Positions 37,675 through 47,614 are shown, counted from the first letter of the stretch. The stretch: DNA of 64,000 nt from Pseudomonas sp. WN033 (GCA_002287035.1 NSKG01000006.1:124001-188000); one strand, 5' to 3'. The notes: generated by a model from the sequence alone, not told the origin. A program made the numbers and translations.

Positions 37675-39063
37675 ATGAGAACGCGACAATGCCATGCCAT
37701 GGGCGGCCTGCTGCTGGCCCTGCTGTACCCGACTGCGATGCTGTCCGCGCAGGAAGGAGAAACTCAGCCCGGCCAAATGCCGGAGACCTCGCTGATCACT
37801 CACAAACTGTCGGTACGCGGCGGCTATGGTCCGGAAGAGACCCGTCTGGGCGAGGATCGCAAGGAGTTCATCAGCATCCGCTATGAGCCCACCTTGCATT
37901 GGTTCAGTCCCGATATCCAGTGGCCGCGCTGGGAGGCGGTTGCCAAGGCCTGGTTCAACTATGACAGCCAGCCCAATGCGATCATTCAGGATGAAGGCAA
38001 TCTGCAGGTCAGCCGCAAGCGGGACAAGACCTGGGCCGAGATGCGCGAGTTCTACGTGCGCCGCAATCTGCTGGGCAATGACCCCAGGTTCTCGTTGACG
38101 GTTGGCCGCCAGCGTTTTGCCGAGCGTTTCGGGGTCTGGTGGGACGACAGCCTCGAAGCAATCCGCTTCGACTATCGCGACAGTCAGGCCGAAGGCTTCA
38201 TTGCCGTGGCCGAGCGCTTCTATTACTACAATACCGACTTCAATACCCTCGAGCCCGAAGACGAGGATATCCGCTATCTGATGGGCGATTATCGCCGGCT
38301 GTGGCGGGCCCAGCAGTGGGCCGGGGTGCGTACCCTGTATGAACACGACTACTCGGACAAGGACCTGCGCGACCGCGACGACTTCAAGGGATGGCGGTTG
38401 GGCGCCTACCTGAACGGTCAGTTCACCGACTTGTCCTGGCTCAGCGATTATCACGCCGAGCTGATCGGCATGCGCGGTGACTTGCGTACGGTCGGCAGCT
38501 TTGGCCAGTTCGACACCGGCCGCATCGACGGCTGGGCTGCGCTGCTGGATGCCGGCAAGCGCTTCGATGAGCACCCCTGGCGCCCGCGCCTGGGGCTGAC
38601 GCTGGCTCTGACCGACAAGCCGGATGACGATGGCCGCGATGGTTTTTACCTTAACCGGGTGCAATCGGACCGGCGTACCGACCCGATGAGCTACAGCAAC
38701 CGGTTGGTGAGCAATTTCGTCACCGTCAATCTGACCAACCTGCAGGTAGTGGGGGTGGGAGTGGACACCGAACCGGCACCGGGCACAGTGGTGGGGCTGC
38801 GGGTCAGCGATCTGCGGTTGCGCAATTCGGAAGGTCGTCTGCCGGTACGGGTGGTCAACGAGCCGGGGATTCGCAACACCGACTCGCGGGCGTTGGGCCA
38901 GGTGGTTGACCTCAACTATTACTGGCGCATGTATCCCATGGCGGTGCGTGAACGGCGGCTTAACCTGAATACGCTGGTCAGTGCCAGCTACTTCAAGGCC
39001 GGCAGCGCGTTGAACACCGGCGACGACTTCCAGGTCACCCTGGGTTTGACCCTTTTCTATTGA
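37675..39063 (+). CDS. algE: Alginate outer-membrane porin AlgE
   Basis: About 462 residues with a signal peptide (LLLALLYPTAMLSAQ), then alternating amphipathic strands ending in a terminal aromatic (TLGLTLFY), as expected of an 18-stranded beta-barrel for alginate secretion. ATG 37675 is preferred to the GTG at 37663 because GAGGA lies between them. Slightly shorter than the 490-residue P. aeruginosa protein. Confidence 0.92.
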   Translation: MRTRQCHAMGGLLLALLYPTAMLSAQEGETQPGQMPETSLITHKLSVRGGYGPEETRLGEDRKEFISIRYEPTLHWFSPDIQWPRWEAVAKAWFNYDSQPNAIIQDEGNLQVSRKRDKTWAEMREFYVRRNLLGNDPRFSLTVGRQRFAERFGVWWDDSLEAIRFDYRDSQAEGFIAVAERFYYYNTDFNTLEPEDEDIRYLMGDYRRLWRAQQWAGVRTLYEHDYSDKDLRDRDDFKGWRLGAYLNGQFTDLSWLSDYHAELIGMRGDLRTVGSFGQFDTGRIDGWAALLDAGKRFDEHPWRPRLGLTLALTDKPDDDGRDGFYLNRVQSDRRTDPMSYSNRLVSNFVTVNLTNLQVVGVGVDTEPAPGTVVGLRVSDLRLRNSEGRLPVRVVNEPGIRNTDSRALGQVVDLNYYWRMYPMAVRERRLNLNTLVSASYFKAGSALNTGDDFQVTLGLTLFY

Positions 39064-39081
39064 TGCCGGGTAGCGATCAGG

Positions 39082-40509
39082 ATGATCTTCGCCTCCAACG
39101 TCTTTCTGTTTCTGTTCCTGCCGGCATTCTTGCTGTGCTATTACCTGGTCGGCTTTCGCTGGCGCTCGCTGGTAATCGTGCTGGGCAGTTACCTGTTCTA
39201 CGCGTGGTGGCGTCCGGATTTCCTGTTCCTGTTCATTGGCATCACCTACTGGAACTACTGGTTCGGCTTACGGATCAAGGCCAATCTGGAGGCGGGTAAC
39301 AAGGAGCGGGCATTCCGCCTGCTGACCATCGGGGTGGTGGGAGACCTGGCCACCCTGGGTTACTTCAAGTACGCCAACTTTGGCGTCGAGGTCATTGCCG
39401 GAGCGTTGGCTCCACTGGGGATCGATACCTTCACCCTGGAGCACATCATCCTGCCGCTGGGCATTTCCTTCTATGTGTTCCAGGCGATCAGCTATATCGT
39501 CGACATCTATCGACGCAAGGCCGAGCCAACTGATCGTTTCATCGACTTTGCCGCCTTTATCTCGCTATTTCCGCAACTGATCGCCGGGCCGATCCTGCGC
39601 TACAACCAGATTGAACAGCAACTGCGATCACGCACTCATTCGATGGAACTGTTCTCGCTGGGCGCCAGCCGTTTCATGCTCGGCTTCATCAAGAAAGTGC
39701 TGATTGCCGACTCGCTGGCACCGATGAACGTGCTGTTTCTCGGTGAGTCAACGCCGCAGATGGCCGACGCCTGGTTCGGCCTGCTGATCTCGATCATGCA
39801 GCTGTATTTCGACTTCTCCGGCTACAGTGACATGGCCATCGGTCTGGGCATGATGATGGGCTTCAGGTTCCAGGAGAACTTCAACCAGCCCTATCTGGCC
39901 CAAAGCATCACCGAGTTCTGGCAGCGCTGGCACATGACCCTGGCCGACTTCCTGCGTGACTATGTCTATATGCCGCTGGTGCGTCGGCGCATTGCCGGGC
40001 CAATGCTGGGGCTGGTGATCACCATGATGCTGTCGGGGTTCTGGCATGGCGCCAGCTTCTCATTCATCTGCTGGGGCTTGTTCTTCGGGATAGGCATGGT
40101 CCTCGAACGACGTTTTGACCTGGCTACCAAGGTCACTACGCCGTACCGGTTCTGGCGCAACATGCGCACCTTCGTCCTGCTCAACCTGAGCATGCCGCTG
40201 TTCTACACCGGTGATTTGCGCCACAGCCTGGAGATTTACGCCGGCTTGTTCGGTTTCAACGGGGTTGGCAGCCTCAACGGCTATTTGTATGGCACTTCGC
40301 TGATGACCCTGAGCTTCACTGCCGTTGGCCTGCTGTGGATCTCGGTCGCCGGGCGGATCAACCTGCGTTATTACGCCAGCGACGGCCAGGCCTATTTCAT
40401 GCAGCACGTCGGTGGTATCCAGGCGCTGTTGCTGTGGGCCGGGTTCCTGCTGGCGCTGAGCCGGCTGGCAGCCAATTCCTTCTCACCCTTCCTGTATTTT
40501 CAGTTCTAG
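39082..40509 (+). CDS. algI: Alginate O-acetyltransferase, MBOAT protein AlgI
   Basis: A 475-residue multi-membrane-segment MBOAT protein that passes acetyl groups across the inner membrane. The catalytic His322 is in SGFWHGASFSFICWG, the same number as in P. aeruginosa. The conserved WQRWHMTLADFLRDYVYMPL segment precedes it. The C-terminus is about 45 residues shorter than the 520-residue P. aeruginosa protein. Confidence 0.95.
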   Translation: MIFASNVFLFLFLPAFLLCYYLVGFRWRSLVIVLGSYLFYAWWRPDFLFLFIGITYWNYWFGLRIKANLEAGNKERAFRLLTIGVVGDLATLGYFKYANFGVEVIAGALAPLGIDTFTLEHIILPLGISFYVFQAISYIVDIYRRKAEPTDRFIDFAAFISLFPQLIAGPILRYNQIEQQLRSRTHSMELFSLGASRFMLGFIKKVLIADSLAPMNVLFLGESTPQMADAWFGLLISIMQLYFDFSGYSDMAIGLGMMMGFRFQENFNQPYLAQSITEFWQRWHMTLADFLRDYVYMPLVRRRIAGPMLGLVITMMLSGFWHGASFSFICWGLFFGIGMVLERRFDLATKVTTPYRFWRNMRTFVLLNLSMPLFYTGDLRHSLEIYAGLFGFNGVGSLNGYLYGTSLMTLSFTAVGLLWISVAGRINLRYYASDGQAYFMQHVGGIQALLLWAGFLLALSRLAANSFSPFLYFQF

Positions 40510-40518
40510 GAGGATGTC

Positions 40519-41625
40519 ATGAACCTGCCCGTCATGCGTAGCGCCAGCAAGCTCAACGGCATCGCTTTCTGCATCATGCTGGGCGCCATGTTCCTGTATT
40601 CGCTGCCGGCTTTGTATGGGTTTGCCCGGAGTCAGGAAAACCCCGGTTCGTTGTTTTTCGACGGCAAGCTGGTCAGGCATTTCGAGCAGTTCTACGACAA
40701 GCAACTGTTCCTGCGCGACCCTTCGATCAAGCTGTGGGCCAATGCGCAGCAACTGATCTTCGGTGAGGCCACCAGCGGCGCTGTGCTCGGTCGCGATGGC
40801 TGGCTGTTCACCAGCCAGGAGTACCGGGTACCGAACGATCTGGAGGCGAGCATTGCCCGCCAGGTCAGCCACATTACCCAGGCCCGAGACCAATTGCAGG
40901 CCGAAGGTATGCGCCTGGTGTTGCTGCCTGTGCCGATGAAGCTTGAAGTCTATGCCGACTATCGTCTTCGTCAGCCGGCCGAAACGGTCGAAACCCTGTA
41001 TCAGCGGCTGCAGGCTGAACTGCAGGCTCAGGCGGTCGAGGTAGTCGACTTGCGTGACGGTTTCCGCGCGGCGGCAAGTAGCCAGGAGCTGTTTCTCAGT
41101 AACGATACCCACTGGAGTCCTGCAGGTGCACGTCTGGCCGCCGAGCTGCTGGTTGCCCGGCATCCGGAACTGCGGGGGCCGACCCGATTCGTGACCGAGC
41201 AGATCGGTAGCAAGCAGCACAGCGGGGACCTGCAGCGTTACCTGCAGTTTGATCAGCGCTTGCGTCCGGATTACTTCGAGCCGGTCGAGCTGACGCTGTA
41301 TGAAACCCGCCGTCAGGAGCAGCTGGTCGATGCCCAAAGCCTGTTCGGCGATATTGGCCTGAGTACCGCTGTGGTTGGCACCAGCTACACCCAGGTCGCT
41401 GAATGGAACTTCATTGGCGCGCTCAAACAGGCTCTTGGACAGGATGTGATGAGTGTGGCGGTTGAGGCGCACGGCCCATTTCATGCCATGGACAACTTCC
41501 TGAAGCTGGAGCCCGAGCAGCGCCATGGTATTGAAACCGTGATCTGGGAGTTCCCGGTGCGCACGTTGCTGGCCCAGCAAAATACGCGCCGGGCCTCACT
41601 CGACCCTTTTGAACGCCAGTTTTAG
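40519..41625 (+). CDS. algJ: Alginate O-acetyltransferase AlgJ
   Basis: A 368-residue SGNH-like periplasmic acetyltransferase anchored by an N-terminal membrane segment (about 13-33). The Asp-His pair is in SNDTHWSPAGARL (D196, H198) and the nucleophile Ser in VVGTSYTQ. It accepts acetyl from AlgI and passes it on toward the polymer-modifying AlgX. GGAGG precedes the ATG. Confidence 0.93.
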   Translation: MNLPVMRSASKLNGIAFCIMLGAMFLYSLPALYGFARSQENPGSLFFDGKLVRHFEQFYDKQLFLRDPSIKLWANAQQLIFGEATSGAVLGRDGWLFTSQEYRVPNDLEASIARQVSHITQARDQLQAEGMRLVLLPVPMKLEVYADYRLRQPAETVETLYQRLQAELQAQAVEVVDLRDGFRAAASSQELFLSNDTHWSPAGARLAAELLVARHPELRGPTRFVTEQIGSKQHSGDLQRYLQFDQRLRPDYFEPVELTLYETRRQEQLVDAQSLFGDIGLSTAVVGTSYTQVAEWNFIGALKQALGQDVMSVAVEAHGPFHAMDNFLKLEPEQRHGIETVIWEFPVRTLLAQQNTRRASLDPFERQF

Positions 41626-41642
41626 CCCTAGGAGAAGTCATC

Positions 41643-42287
41643 ATGAATGTGCGTATTTATCGCTGGTTGTGTCTGCCCTGCCTGCTGTTGCTGGCCACCC
41701 TGGTCCAGGCTCAGGATGGCAACGCCGACCTGTATGACGGGGTGGCACCAGCCGATTCGGCCTTTGTCCGGGTATTCAACCTGGGCAGCACCAGTATTGG
41801 CTTCGGGCTGAGCGGCAAGCAGCGTGAGCAGCGCATCGCTGCCGGCCAGTTGGGTAGCTACCGCTTCACCTCGCCGGGACCTGGGCGCCTGACTATTGAG
41901 GGCAACAGTCTGGAGGCCCAGTTCGAGGCCAGAAGCGCCACCACCGTGCTCTACAAGGACGGCCAGTTCGTGCTGATTGCCGATAAGTTCGTTGATGACC
42001 CGCGCAAGGCCCAGGTCGGATTCTATAACCTGACCTCGCAACCTGTGGCGCTCAAGACCCGCGATGGCAAGCACACCGTGGTTGAGGCGATCGGGACCAA
42101 CGAAACCGGGTTACGGGCGGTCAACGAGATCAAGATCGGCTTTTCCGCCTATGCCGGCGAGCAGGAACTGGCCCAATTTGACGAAGTGTTCCTCAAACTG
42201 GGCAACACCTACAGCTTCATGGTGGTGGAGGAAGCGGGTGGGGTCAGAACCCTGTCCATGTCCAGCACCATCGACCCGACCGAATAA
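41643..42287 (+). CDS. algF: Alginate O-acetylation protein AlgF
   Basis: A 214-residue periplasmic protein (216 in P. aeruginosa) with a signal peptide ending LLATLVQAQ. It is needed for acetylation together with AlgI and AlgJ. The sequence predicts two beta-rich halves, the first around FVRVFNLGSTSIGFGLSGK. Catalytic residues are not known for the family. Confidence 0.92.
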   Translation: MNVRIYRWLCLPCLLLLATLVQAQDGNADLYDGVAPADSAFVRVFNLGSTSIGFGLSGKQREQRIAAGQLGSYRFTSPGPGRLTIEGNSLEAQFEARSATTVLYKDGQFVLIADKFVDDPRKAQVGFYNLTSQPVALKTRDGKHTVVEAIGTNETGLRAVNEIKIGFSAYAGEQELAQFDEVFLKLGNTYSFMVVEEAGGVRTLSMSSTIDPTE

Positions 42288-42318
42288 CGTTGTGCAACCG
42301 ACCAGGAATGAGCCAAGG

Positions 42319-43725
42319 ATGAAACCTGCGTACCCCTCAACTCTCGGCTTGCTGATGGCCCTGTGGTTCACTGTGCCGACGGCGCAGGCCCAGGCTGGCC
42401 CCAACCAACCCTGCCTCGGCCCCGAGTGCCTGATCTGTCCGGCGCTCAGTGATCCGCAACAGTACGCCGAGGGCGGGATGAAGATCATGCGCTTCATGGC
42501 CCCGGGCAGGGGGAGCTGGCTATTTCGCTCGGATGTGGATCTGACCACCGATTTCGGCATGCCGGCGCACATGGAGCCGGAGCTGGCCCGGCTGATTTCC
42601 ACCTTTAACCACCAGGGCACTGAGGTGGCGATCGTGATTCAGCCAACGCGTGGCCTGATGCATCGTGACAAAGTGCGCCCGGACTTTGCCTACGGTTTCG
42701 ACTACGCCGAAGGGGTGGCCAATCTGCGTCATTTTCTCACCCAACTGAGAAACGCCGGGGCTATCGTGCCGGATGTCATGAATCTGGTGGAAAACCCGCC
42801 GCAGGAGGAATACTTCTTCCGCCGCGATACCCACTGGACTCCGGCCGGAGCCAGGGCCACCGCACAACTGGTGGCGCAGGAGGTGCGTCGTCAGCCGGTC
42901 TATGCTGGGTTGACCAAGAGCACCTATCGCACCGAGCCCAGCGTGATCATTCCCAAGGATGGCGCCCACAACATGGCCTTCAGCCGCCTGTGCGGCAATG
43001 ATTTCGGCTACCAGTACGTGCAGAACTTCCAGACCGTGCCGGAAGTTGATGAAGTCAGTGCGCTGTTCGACGATATCCCCGAGCCGGAGGTGACGCTGGT
43101 CGGTACCAGTAACTCGGCGGCCCGTGACGAAGACACCAAGCAGTACAACTTTGATGGTTATCTGAAGGAGTATCTGTCGGTCAACCTGATGAATTTCTCC
43201 TTGCAGGGTGGTGGTCAGGATGGTGCCTTGATGGAGTTCCTGCTGTCACCCAGTTACTCCCCGAGCACCCCGCCAAAGCTGATCATCTGGGAGCTGCCGG
43301 CCAATTACAAGCTGGCCAGCGAGGTCATGTACCGGCAACTGGTGCCTGCGGCGGAGGGTGGCTGCGCAGCGCGCACCACGGTGCTGAGCGGACGTGCCGA
43401 ACGTTTGGGCTATCGGGAGAACGACCGGATCGAGGTGCTGAGCAACAGTGGTGCCCAGCGTCAGGCGTTGACTGGGGCCGACGGGGTGCTGGATATCAAG
43501 ATGTCCGACCGCGATCTGCGCAACTTCTACGTCATCGTCTATTACGACAATGGCAGCCGTGACAAGGTCTGGATTCGGCGTCCGGGAATCGTCAGTGGCG
43601 GTCAGTACTACCTGGAGCTGAGCAAGGCTGCCGAGTTCCGCAACGCCAACCTGCTGTCGGTGTTCATCGAGCCGACCCAGGCGTCCGACAAGCCGATTGA
43701 TCTGGAGGTCAGCCTGTGCCGTTAG
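42319..43725 (+). CDS. algX: Alginate O-acetyltransferase / export protein AlgX
   Basis: About 468 residues (474 in P. aeruginosa). Signal peptide (LLMALWFTVPTAQAQA), then an SGNH-like domain with D170 and H172 in RRDTHWTPAGA and Ser264 in VGTSNSA, all intact, and a C-terminal carbohydrate-binding module. It acetylates alginate in the periplasm and is part of the export complex. ATG 42319 is chosen for the signal peptide; the longer upstream frame overlaps algF. In P. aeruginosa algX lies between algG and algL; here it follows algF. Confidence 0.93.
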   Translation: MKPAYPSTLGLLMALWFTVPTAQAQAGPNQPCLGPECLICPALSDPQQYAEGGMKIMRFMAPGRGSWLFRSDVDLTTDFGMPAHMEPELARLISTFNHQGTEVAIVIQPTRGLMHRDKVRPDFAYGFDYAEGVANLRHFLTQLRNAGAIVPDVMNLVENPPQEEYFFRRDTHWTPAGARATAQLVAQEVRRQPVYAGLTKSTYRTEPSVIIPKDGAHNMAFSRLCGNDFGYQYVQNFQTVPEVDEVSALFDDIPEPEVTLVGTSNSAARDEDTKQYNFDGYLKEYLSVNLMNFSLQGGGQDGALMEFLLSPSYSPSTPPKLIIWELPANYKLASEVMYRQLVPAAEGGCAARTTVLSGRAERLGYRENDRIEVLSNSGAQRQALTGADGVLDIKMSDRDLRNFYVIVYYDNGSRDKVWIRRPGIVSGGQYYLELSKAAEFRNANLLSVFIEPTQASDKPIDLEVSLCR

Positions 43726-44834
43726 TCCGCCTTAAGTCTTCCGTCATCGCCCTGCTGATGGTGCTGGCCAGCCTCTGGGTGGTGAGTGCCAGTGCCGCCA
43801 CCAGCATGTGGCCGCCGCGGGCCACCAGCCAGTCGGCCATGATCGGTGACTACCGTGCCCTGAGCTGCCCTCGCTCACCGCCGCCAGCCTATACCGGGCA
43901 CTTGCGGGTTGACAGCAAGTACGACCAGAGCGAAGCGAGCAAGACCACGCTGGTACCGCTGCCCCAGGAGTCTGAGCGCATTCGTCAGCAGATCACCGAG
44001 TATCATCGGGGTTTGCAGGAGATCATCACCCGCTATGAGCGGGCCCGCAATGAGCAGGAGGTCAATCTGAGCCTGGCCTGCCTGCATCAATGGCTGGAGG
44101 CCTGGGCTCAACCCGGTGCCATGCTCAGCCGCGAGGTCAGCGGCACTGGCCGTGCCGTGCGCAAATGGTCACTGGCAGCTCTGGGTTCCGGGCTGCTCAA
44201 GGTCAGGGCCCTGAGTAACGATGGTTATCAGTTGTCGACTGCTCAGCGCAGTTGGCTGGAGCGCCTGTCCAACGCCGTGATCAGCGATTACAGCCCGCGT
44301 CAGACCCTCGACTTCGCCTGGTTCAACAACCACGACTATTGGGCCGCCTGGGCTGTCAGCAGCACCGGCATGCTGCTGGACCGCAATGCCCATATCGATT
44401 GGGCGGCAAAAACCCTGCAACTTGCCTTCGAGCAGATGCAGCCCGGTCAGGCCGGAGATTACGTGCAGTTGCCGCTGGAAACTGCCCGCGGTCGGCTGGC
44501 GGTCGACTATACCCACTATGCCCTGGTACCGCTGGTACTGCTGGCCGAAAGCATGCAAGTCAATGGCCGCAGTCTGAGTACGGATCAGCAACGCAAGCTT
44601 GGCCAGTTGGCCAACTTCGCCGTGCGTGGGGTGCTGGAACCGGCCAACCTGCCTGAGCTGGAAGCCGGCCAGGAACGCCCACCGAACCACAAGATGGTCT
44701 GGCTGATCCCGTTCCTCAAGCAGCAACCCGACCATGTCCTGGCTCGGCAATTGTATGGTCAGGCCGGAAGCGAGCTGGGTTACTACGGCCAGGTTGGCGG
44801 CAACATCCGCTTCTTCTATCCGAATATCGACTGA
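43716..44834 (+). CDS. algL: Alginate lyase AlgL
   Basis: A 372-residue periplasmic lyase (PL5; 367 in P. aeruginosa) that degrades stray polymannuronate. Signal peptide to about residue 28. Catalytic elements look intact: SKYDQSEASKTTL, FNNHDYWAAWA (Asn and His) and TARGRLAVDYTHYAL (Arg and Tyr). The GTG start overlaps the algX stop by 10 bp and has GGAGG upstream, indicating coupling. Confidence 0.94.
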   Translation: MPLVRLKSSVIALLMVLASLWVVSASAATSMWPPRATSQSAMIGDYRALSCPRSPPPAYTGHLRVDSKYDQSEASKTTLVPLPQESERIRQQITEYHRGLQEIITRYERARNEQEVNLSLACLHQWLEAWAQPGAMLSREVSGTGRAVRKWSLAALGSGLLKVRALSNDGYQLSTAQRSWLERLSNAVISDYSPRQTLDFAWFNNHDYWAAWAVSSTGMLLDRNAHIDWAAKTLQLAFEQMQPGQAGDYVQLPLETARGRLAVDYTHYALVPLVLLAESMQVNGRSLSTDQQRKLGQLANFAVRGVLEPANLPELEAGQERPPNHKMVWLIPFLKQQPDHVLARQLYGQAGSELGYYGQVGGNIRFFYPNID

Positions 44835-44850
44835 TTTGAGGGCTCCATCC

Positions 44851-46326
44851 ATGTCTTTGTCGTCATTCAAGCGTAGCGCTCTGGGCCTGTTCGGGGGCCT
44901 GGCACTGGCGCTCGGCAGCGGTGCGTTGCAGGCGGACAGCCGGTTGCCGATGGTGGTGCTCGATAGCGCCGACCAGCAAGGTCAGCTCAGTGAGCAGCGC
45001 GCAAGGCTTGAGGCTGCCACCGCAGTGCCGGAGCTGGCGTTTCGGGCTCCGGCCGGGCGTGCCGAGGTCAGCCTGTTGACCATGTACTCGGCTCAGCAGG
45101 GCAGTTGGCCATTCGAACCCTTTGTGCACAATGGGCTGTTCCGGGCCATTGCCGGCTACCAGAATCAGCATCCGCGGGCGGTGGTGATCCGGGGAGGCAG
45201 CATCAGCCTGCAGCAGCTCCATGCCCAGCTCAGCAATGAACGGATTCTCAGCCGGCATGAGGGCGGCTACCTGCTGCACTATCCGCTGATGATCGACCCG
45301 GACGCGGCTCTGCTGATTGAAGGCACCCAGCTGCATCTGCACAGTTATTCCGGTACGGCCTTGATCAACCGCGGATTGTTGAGCCTTAGGCAGGCCAGCC
45401 TGATCGGTTACAGCGACGGTCGACCTCATGCCACTGATAGGCCCTACCGACCGTTTCTGATGAACTGGGCCGGCAGCCGCCTGCGTATTGAAGACTCGCA
45501 ACTTGAGCGTCTGGGCTACAACGAGCACCTGTCGCGCGGGGTGACCAGCGCACGCAGTACCCAGCAGGCCGCCAACGTTGCGCCTGTGCAGATGCTGATC
45601 AGCGACAGCCGTTTTGAGGACATGTCGGTCGGCCTGGACCTGACCCAGGCCCTGGCCAGAGTGACCGGCAATCATTTCAGCGATATGCAGCAATATGCCC
45701 TGGATGCCAGTGACAGTCGCCTGTTGGTCAAAGGCAACCGGATTGAGGACGTACGCAATATCAGTGCGATCCGGGTCAGCGGGCGCAGTCAGGGCCGGCT
45801 GGAGAACAACCGGATTTTCCGCGCCAGCAAAAGCGCCATTGAGCTCAACGCGCTGGACGGCAACCTGATCGTGCGTGACAACCAGATCGGTGCCTCCGCC
45901 GGCTATGGCCTGCTGTTGCGGGATATGACGCCTGCCACCGGCCTGCTGATCGAAGACAACCTGATCGGCAACAGCCGGCTGAGTGCGATCGACGGCGCCG
46001 GTCTGCACCAGGCCAGCATCATCGGCAACCGGATCATCGGCACGCCCGAATACGCTATCAGTATCCGCAACAGTGAGGCGGGGAGTGGGCCGCTGCGCCT
46101 GACCGGCAACCATCTGGAGCGGGTCGGCAAGGCCATGATTCGGGTGCAGGGCATGCACAACCTGGTGCTAGGTGCTAATGACTATCGGGCCAATCCGGTG
46201 CAGCAGAACCTGTTGATCGGTGACCTGTTGCCGTTCCAGGCCCCGTTGCTGGACATGACTCTGCGCCAGGGTCGGCTGGTCGAACTGGAGCTGGAGCGGG
46301 TCAGCCTGCTGCCCACCGAAGGCTGA
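44851..46326 (+). CDS. algG: AlgG-like right-handed beta-helix protein, degenerate mannuronan C5-epimerase
   Basis: About 491 residues against 543 in P. aeruginosa, missing roughly 40 residues at the C-terminus. Signal peptide to about 28, then beta-helix repeats with many xxIxxNxI rungs. Context and the region LERLGYNEHLSRGVTSA identify it as AlgG. However, the catalytic motif DPHD is replaced by D285-A286-S287-D288, so the base His is Ser. The Arg expected in the HGIIxSR segment is Gly311 (next residue Arg312), and that segment's His is also lost (ISAIRVSG). It is likely inactive as an epimerase but may still protect and guide polymer. It is the last gene of the operon. Confidence 0.82.
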   Translation: MSLSSFKRSALGLFGGLALALGSGALQADSRLPMVVLDSADQQGQLSEQRARLEAATAVPELAFRAPAGRAEVSLLTMYSAQQGSWPFEPFVHNGLFRAIAGYQNQHPRAVVIRGGSISLQQLHAQLSNERILSRHEGGYLLHYPLMIDPDAALLIEGTQLHLHSYSGTALINRGLLSLRQASLIGYSDGRPHATDRPYRPFLMNWAGSRLRIEDSQLERLGYNEHLSRGVTSARSTQQAANVAPVQMLISDSRFEDMSVGLDLTQALARVTGNHFSDMQQYALDASDSRLLVKGNRIEDVRNISAIRVSGRSQGRLENNRIFRASKSAIELNALDGNLIVRDNQIGASAGYGLLLRDMTPATGLLIEDNLIGNSRLSAIDGAGLHQASIIGNRIIGTPEYAISIRNSEAGSGPLRLTGNHLERVGKAMIRVQGMHNLVLGANDYRANPVQQNLLIGDLLPFQAPLLDMTLRQGRLVELELERVSLLPTEG

Positions 46327-46740
46327 TTACAGTGGCACCTTGCCGCGCAGTGCCTTGACTCGGCCCTTCTGGGTTTTTTCGTCCACCCGCTTGCGTTGAG
46401 AGCTGCGGGTCGGGCGGGTTGGGCGGCGCGGCTTGCGCGGCTTGAGCACCTCCTGTATCAACTGCTGCAGGCGCAGCAGGGCATCTTCGCGGTTCTGCTC
46501 CAGAGTCCGGAACGACTGCGCCTTGATCACCACCACACCATCCTTGCTGATGCGCTGGTCAGACAGCGCCAGCAGACGCTGCTTGATCTCTGCCGGCAGG
46601 CTTGAATGCGGGATATCGAAACGCAGGTGCACGGCTGAAGACACCTTGTTGACGTTCTGCCCGCCCGCTCCCTGGGCCCGGATCTGGCTGATCTCGATTT
46701 CCCAGTCGGCCAGAGTTATGTCGTCGGTGATTTTCAGCAT
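46327..46740 (-). CDS. arfB: Alternative ribosome-rescue factor ArfB (peptidyl-tRNA hydrolase)
   Basis: A 137-residue protein with the GGQ hydrolysis motif in RAQGAGGQNVNKVSSAVHL and a basic C-terminal tail (RKPRRPTRPTRSSQRKR) that enters the empty mRNA channel of stalled ribosomes. ATG 46740 gives the family length. The stop abuts the algG stop; yicC lies 7 bp upstream. Confidence 0.94.
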   Translation of the reverse strand: MLKITDDITLADWEIEISQIRAQGAGGQNVNKVSSAVHLRFDIPHSSLPAEIKQRLLALSDQRISKDGVVVIKAQSFRTLEQNREDALLRLQQLIQEVLKPRKPRRPTRPTRSSQRKRVDEKTQKGRVKALRGKVPL

Positions 46741-46747
46741 GGAGACG

Positions 46748-47614
46748 TCACTCGATATTCTGCACCTGCTCGCGCATCTGCTCGATGAAGACCTTGAGGT
46801 CGACCGCGGCCTGGGTGCTGCGGCTGTCGATGGCCTTGGAGCCGAGGGTGTTGGCCTCGCGGTTGAACTCCTGCATGAGAAAGTCCAGCCGGCGACCGAT
46901 AGCACCCTTGTCGTCGAGTACCCGACGGGTTTCACTGACGTGAGTGTCGAGCCGGTCAAGCTCTTCGGCCACATCAATCTTTTGCGCCAGCAGCACCAGT
47001 TCCTGTTCGATGCGGGTGCCGTCAAGTTCCAGCCGGGCTTCGTTGAAGCGGTCGATCAGTTTCTGCCGGTGGGCACTGAGCAGGGTCGGCATCATCTCGC
47101 GCAGGCTGGCGACCCGATCACTGATGGCGTCCAGGCGCTCTTCGATCAGTTTGCGCAGCTCGGCGCCTTCACGGGCACGTTGGGCCTTGAGTTCTACCAG
47201 CGCTTCGTTGAACAGTCGCTCGGCCTGCTTGACCAGGCTGCTCTGGTCCTGCTCGCTGCCGGCCAGTACGCCCGGCCAGGCCAGCAGTTCCAGCGGGTTG
47301 ATCGGCGCCGGGCTGTCGAGCTGGCCGGCCAGTTGCTGGCTGACGCGGATCAGTTGATCGAGCAGCGGCTGGTTGAGACTGAGCTCGCTGCTGCTGGTTT
47401 CCTGTGGATTGAAGCGCAGGGTGCATTCGACCTTACCGCGCCCCAGTTGCTTGCGCAGCCGTTCGCGCAGCGGGCCTTCCAGTTCGCGGAAGGCTTCCGG
47501 CAGGCGCAGGCTGGCTTCCAGATAACGATGGTTGACCGAGCGCATCTCCCAAGCCAGGTTGCCCTGTTCGGTGCTTGATTCACGGCGGGAAAATGCAGTC
47601 ATGCTGTAAACCAT
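46748..47614 (-). CDS. yicC: YicC-family endoribonuclease
   Basis: A 288-residue protein with the family start [12 protein letters not shown] and C-terminal [17 protein letters not shown] (DUF1732). YicC proteins are RNA-cleaving factors implicated in sRNA turnover. ATG 47614 follows GAGGC. Divergent from rph, as in P. aeruginosa. Confidence 0.93.
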   Translation of the reverse strand: MVYSMTAFSRRESSTEQGNLAWEMRSVNHRYLEASLRLPEAFRELEGPLRERLRKQLGRGKVECTLRFNPQETSSSELSLNQPLLDQLIRVSQQLAGQLDSPAPINPLELLAWPGVLAGSEQDQSSLVKQAERLFNEALVELKAQRAREGAELRKLIEERLDAISDRVASLREMMPTLLSAHRQKLIDRFNEARLELDGTRIEQELVLLAQKIDVAEELDRLDTHVSETRRVLDDKGAIGRRLDFLMQEFNREANTLGSKAIDSRSTQAAVDLKVFIEQMREQVQNIE

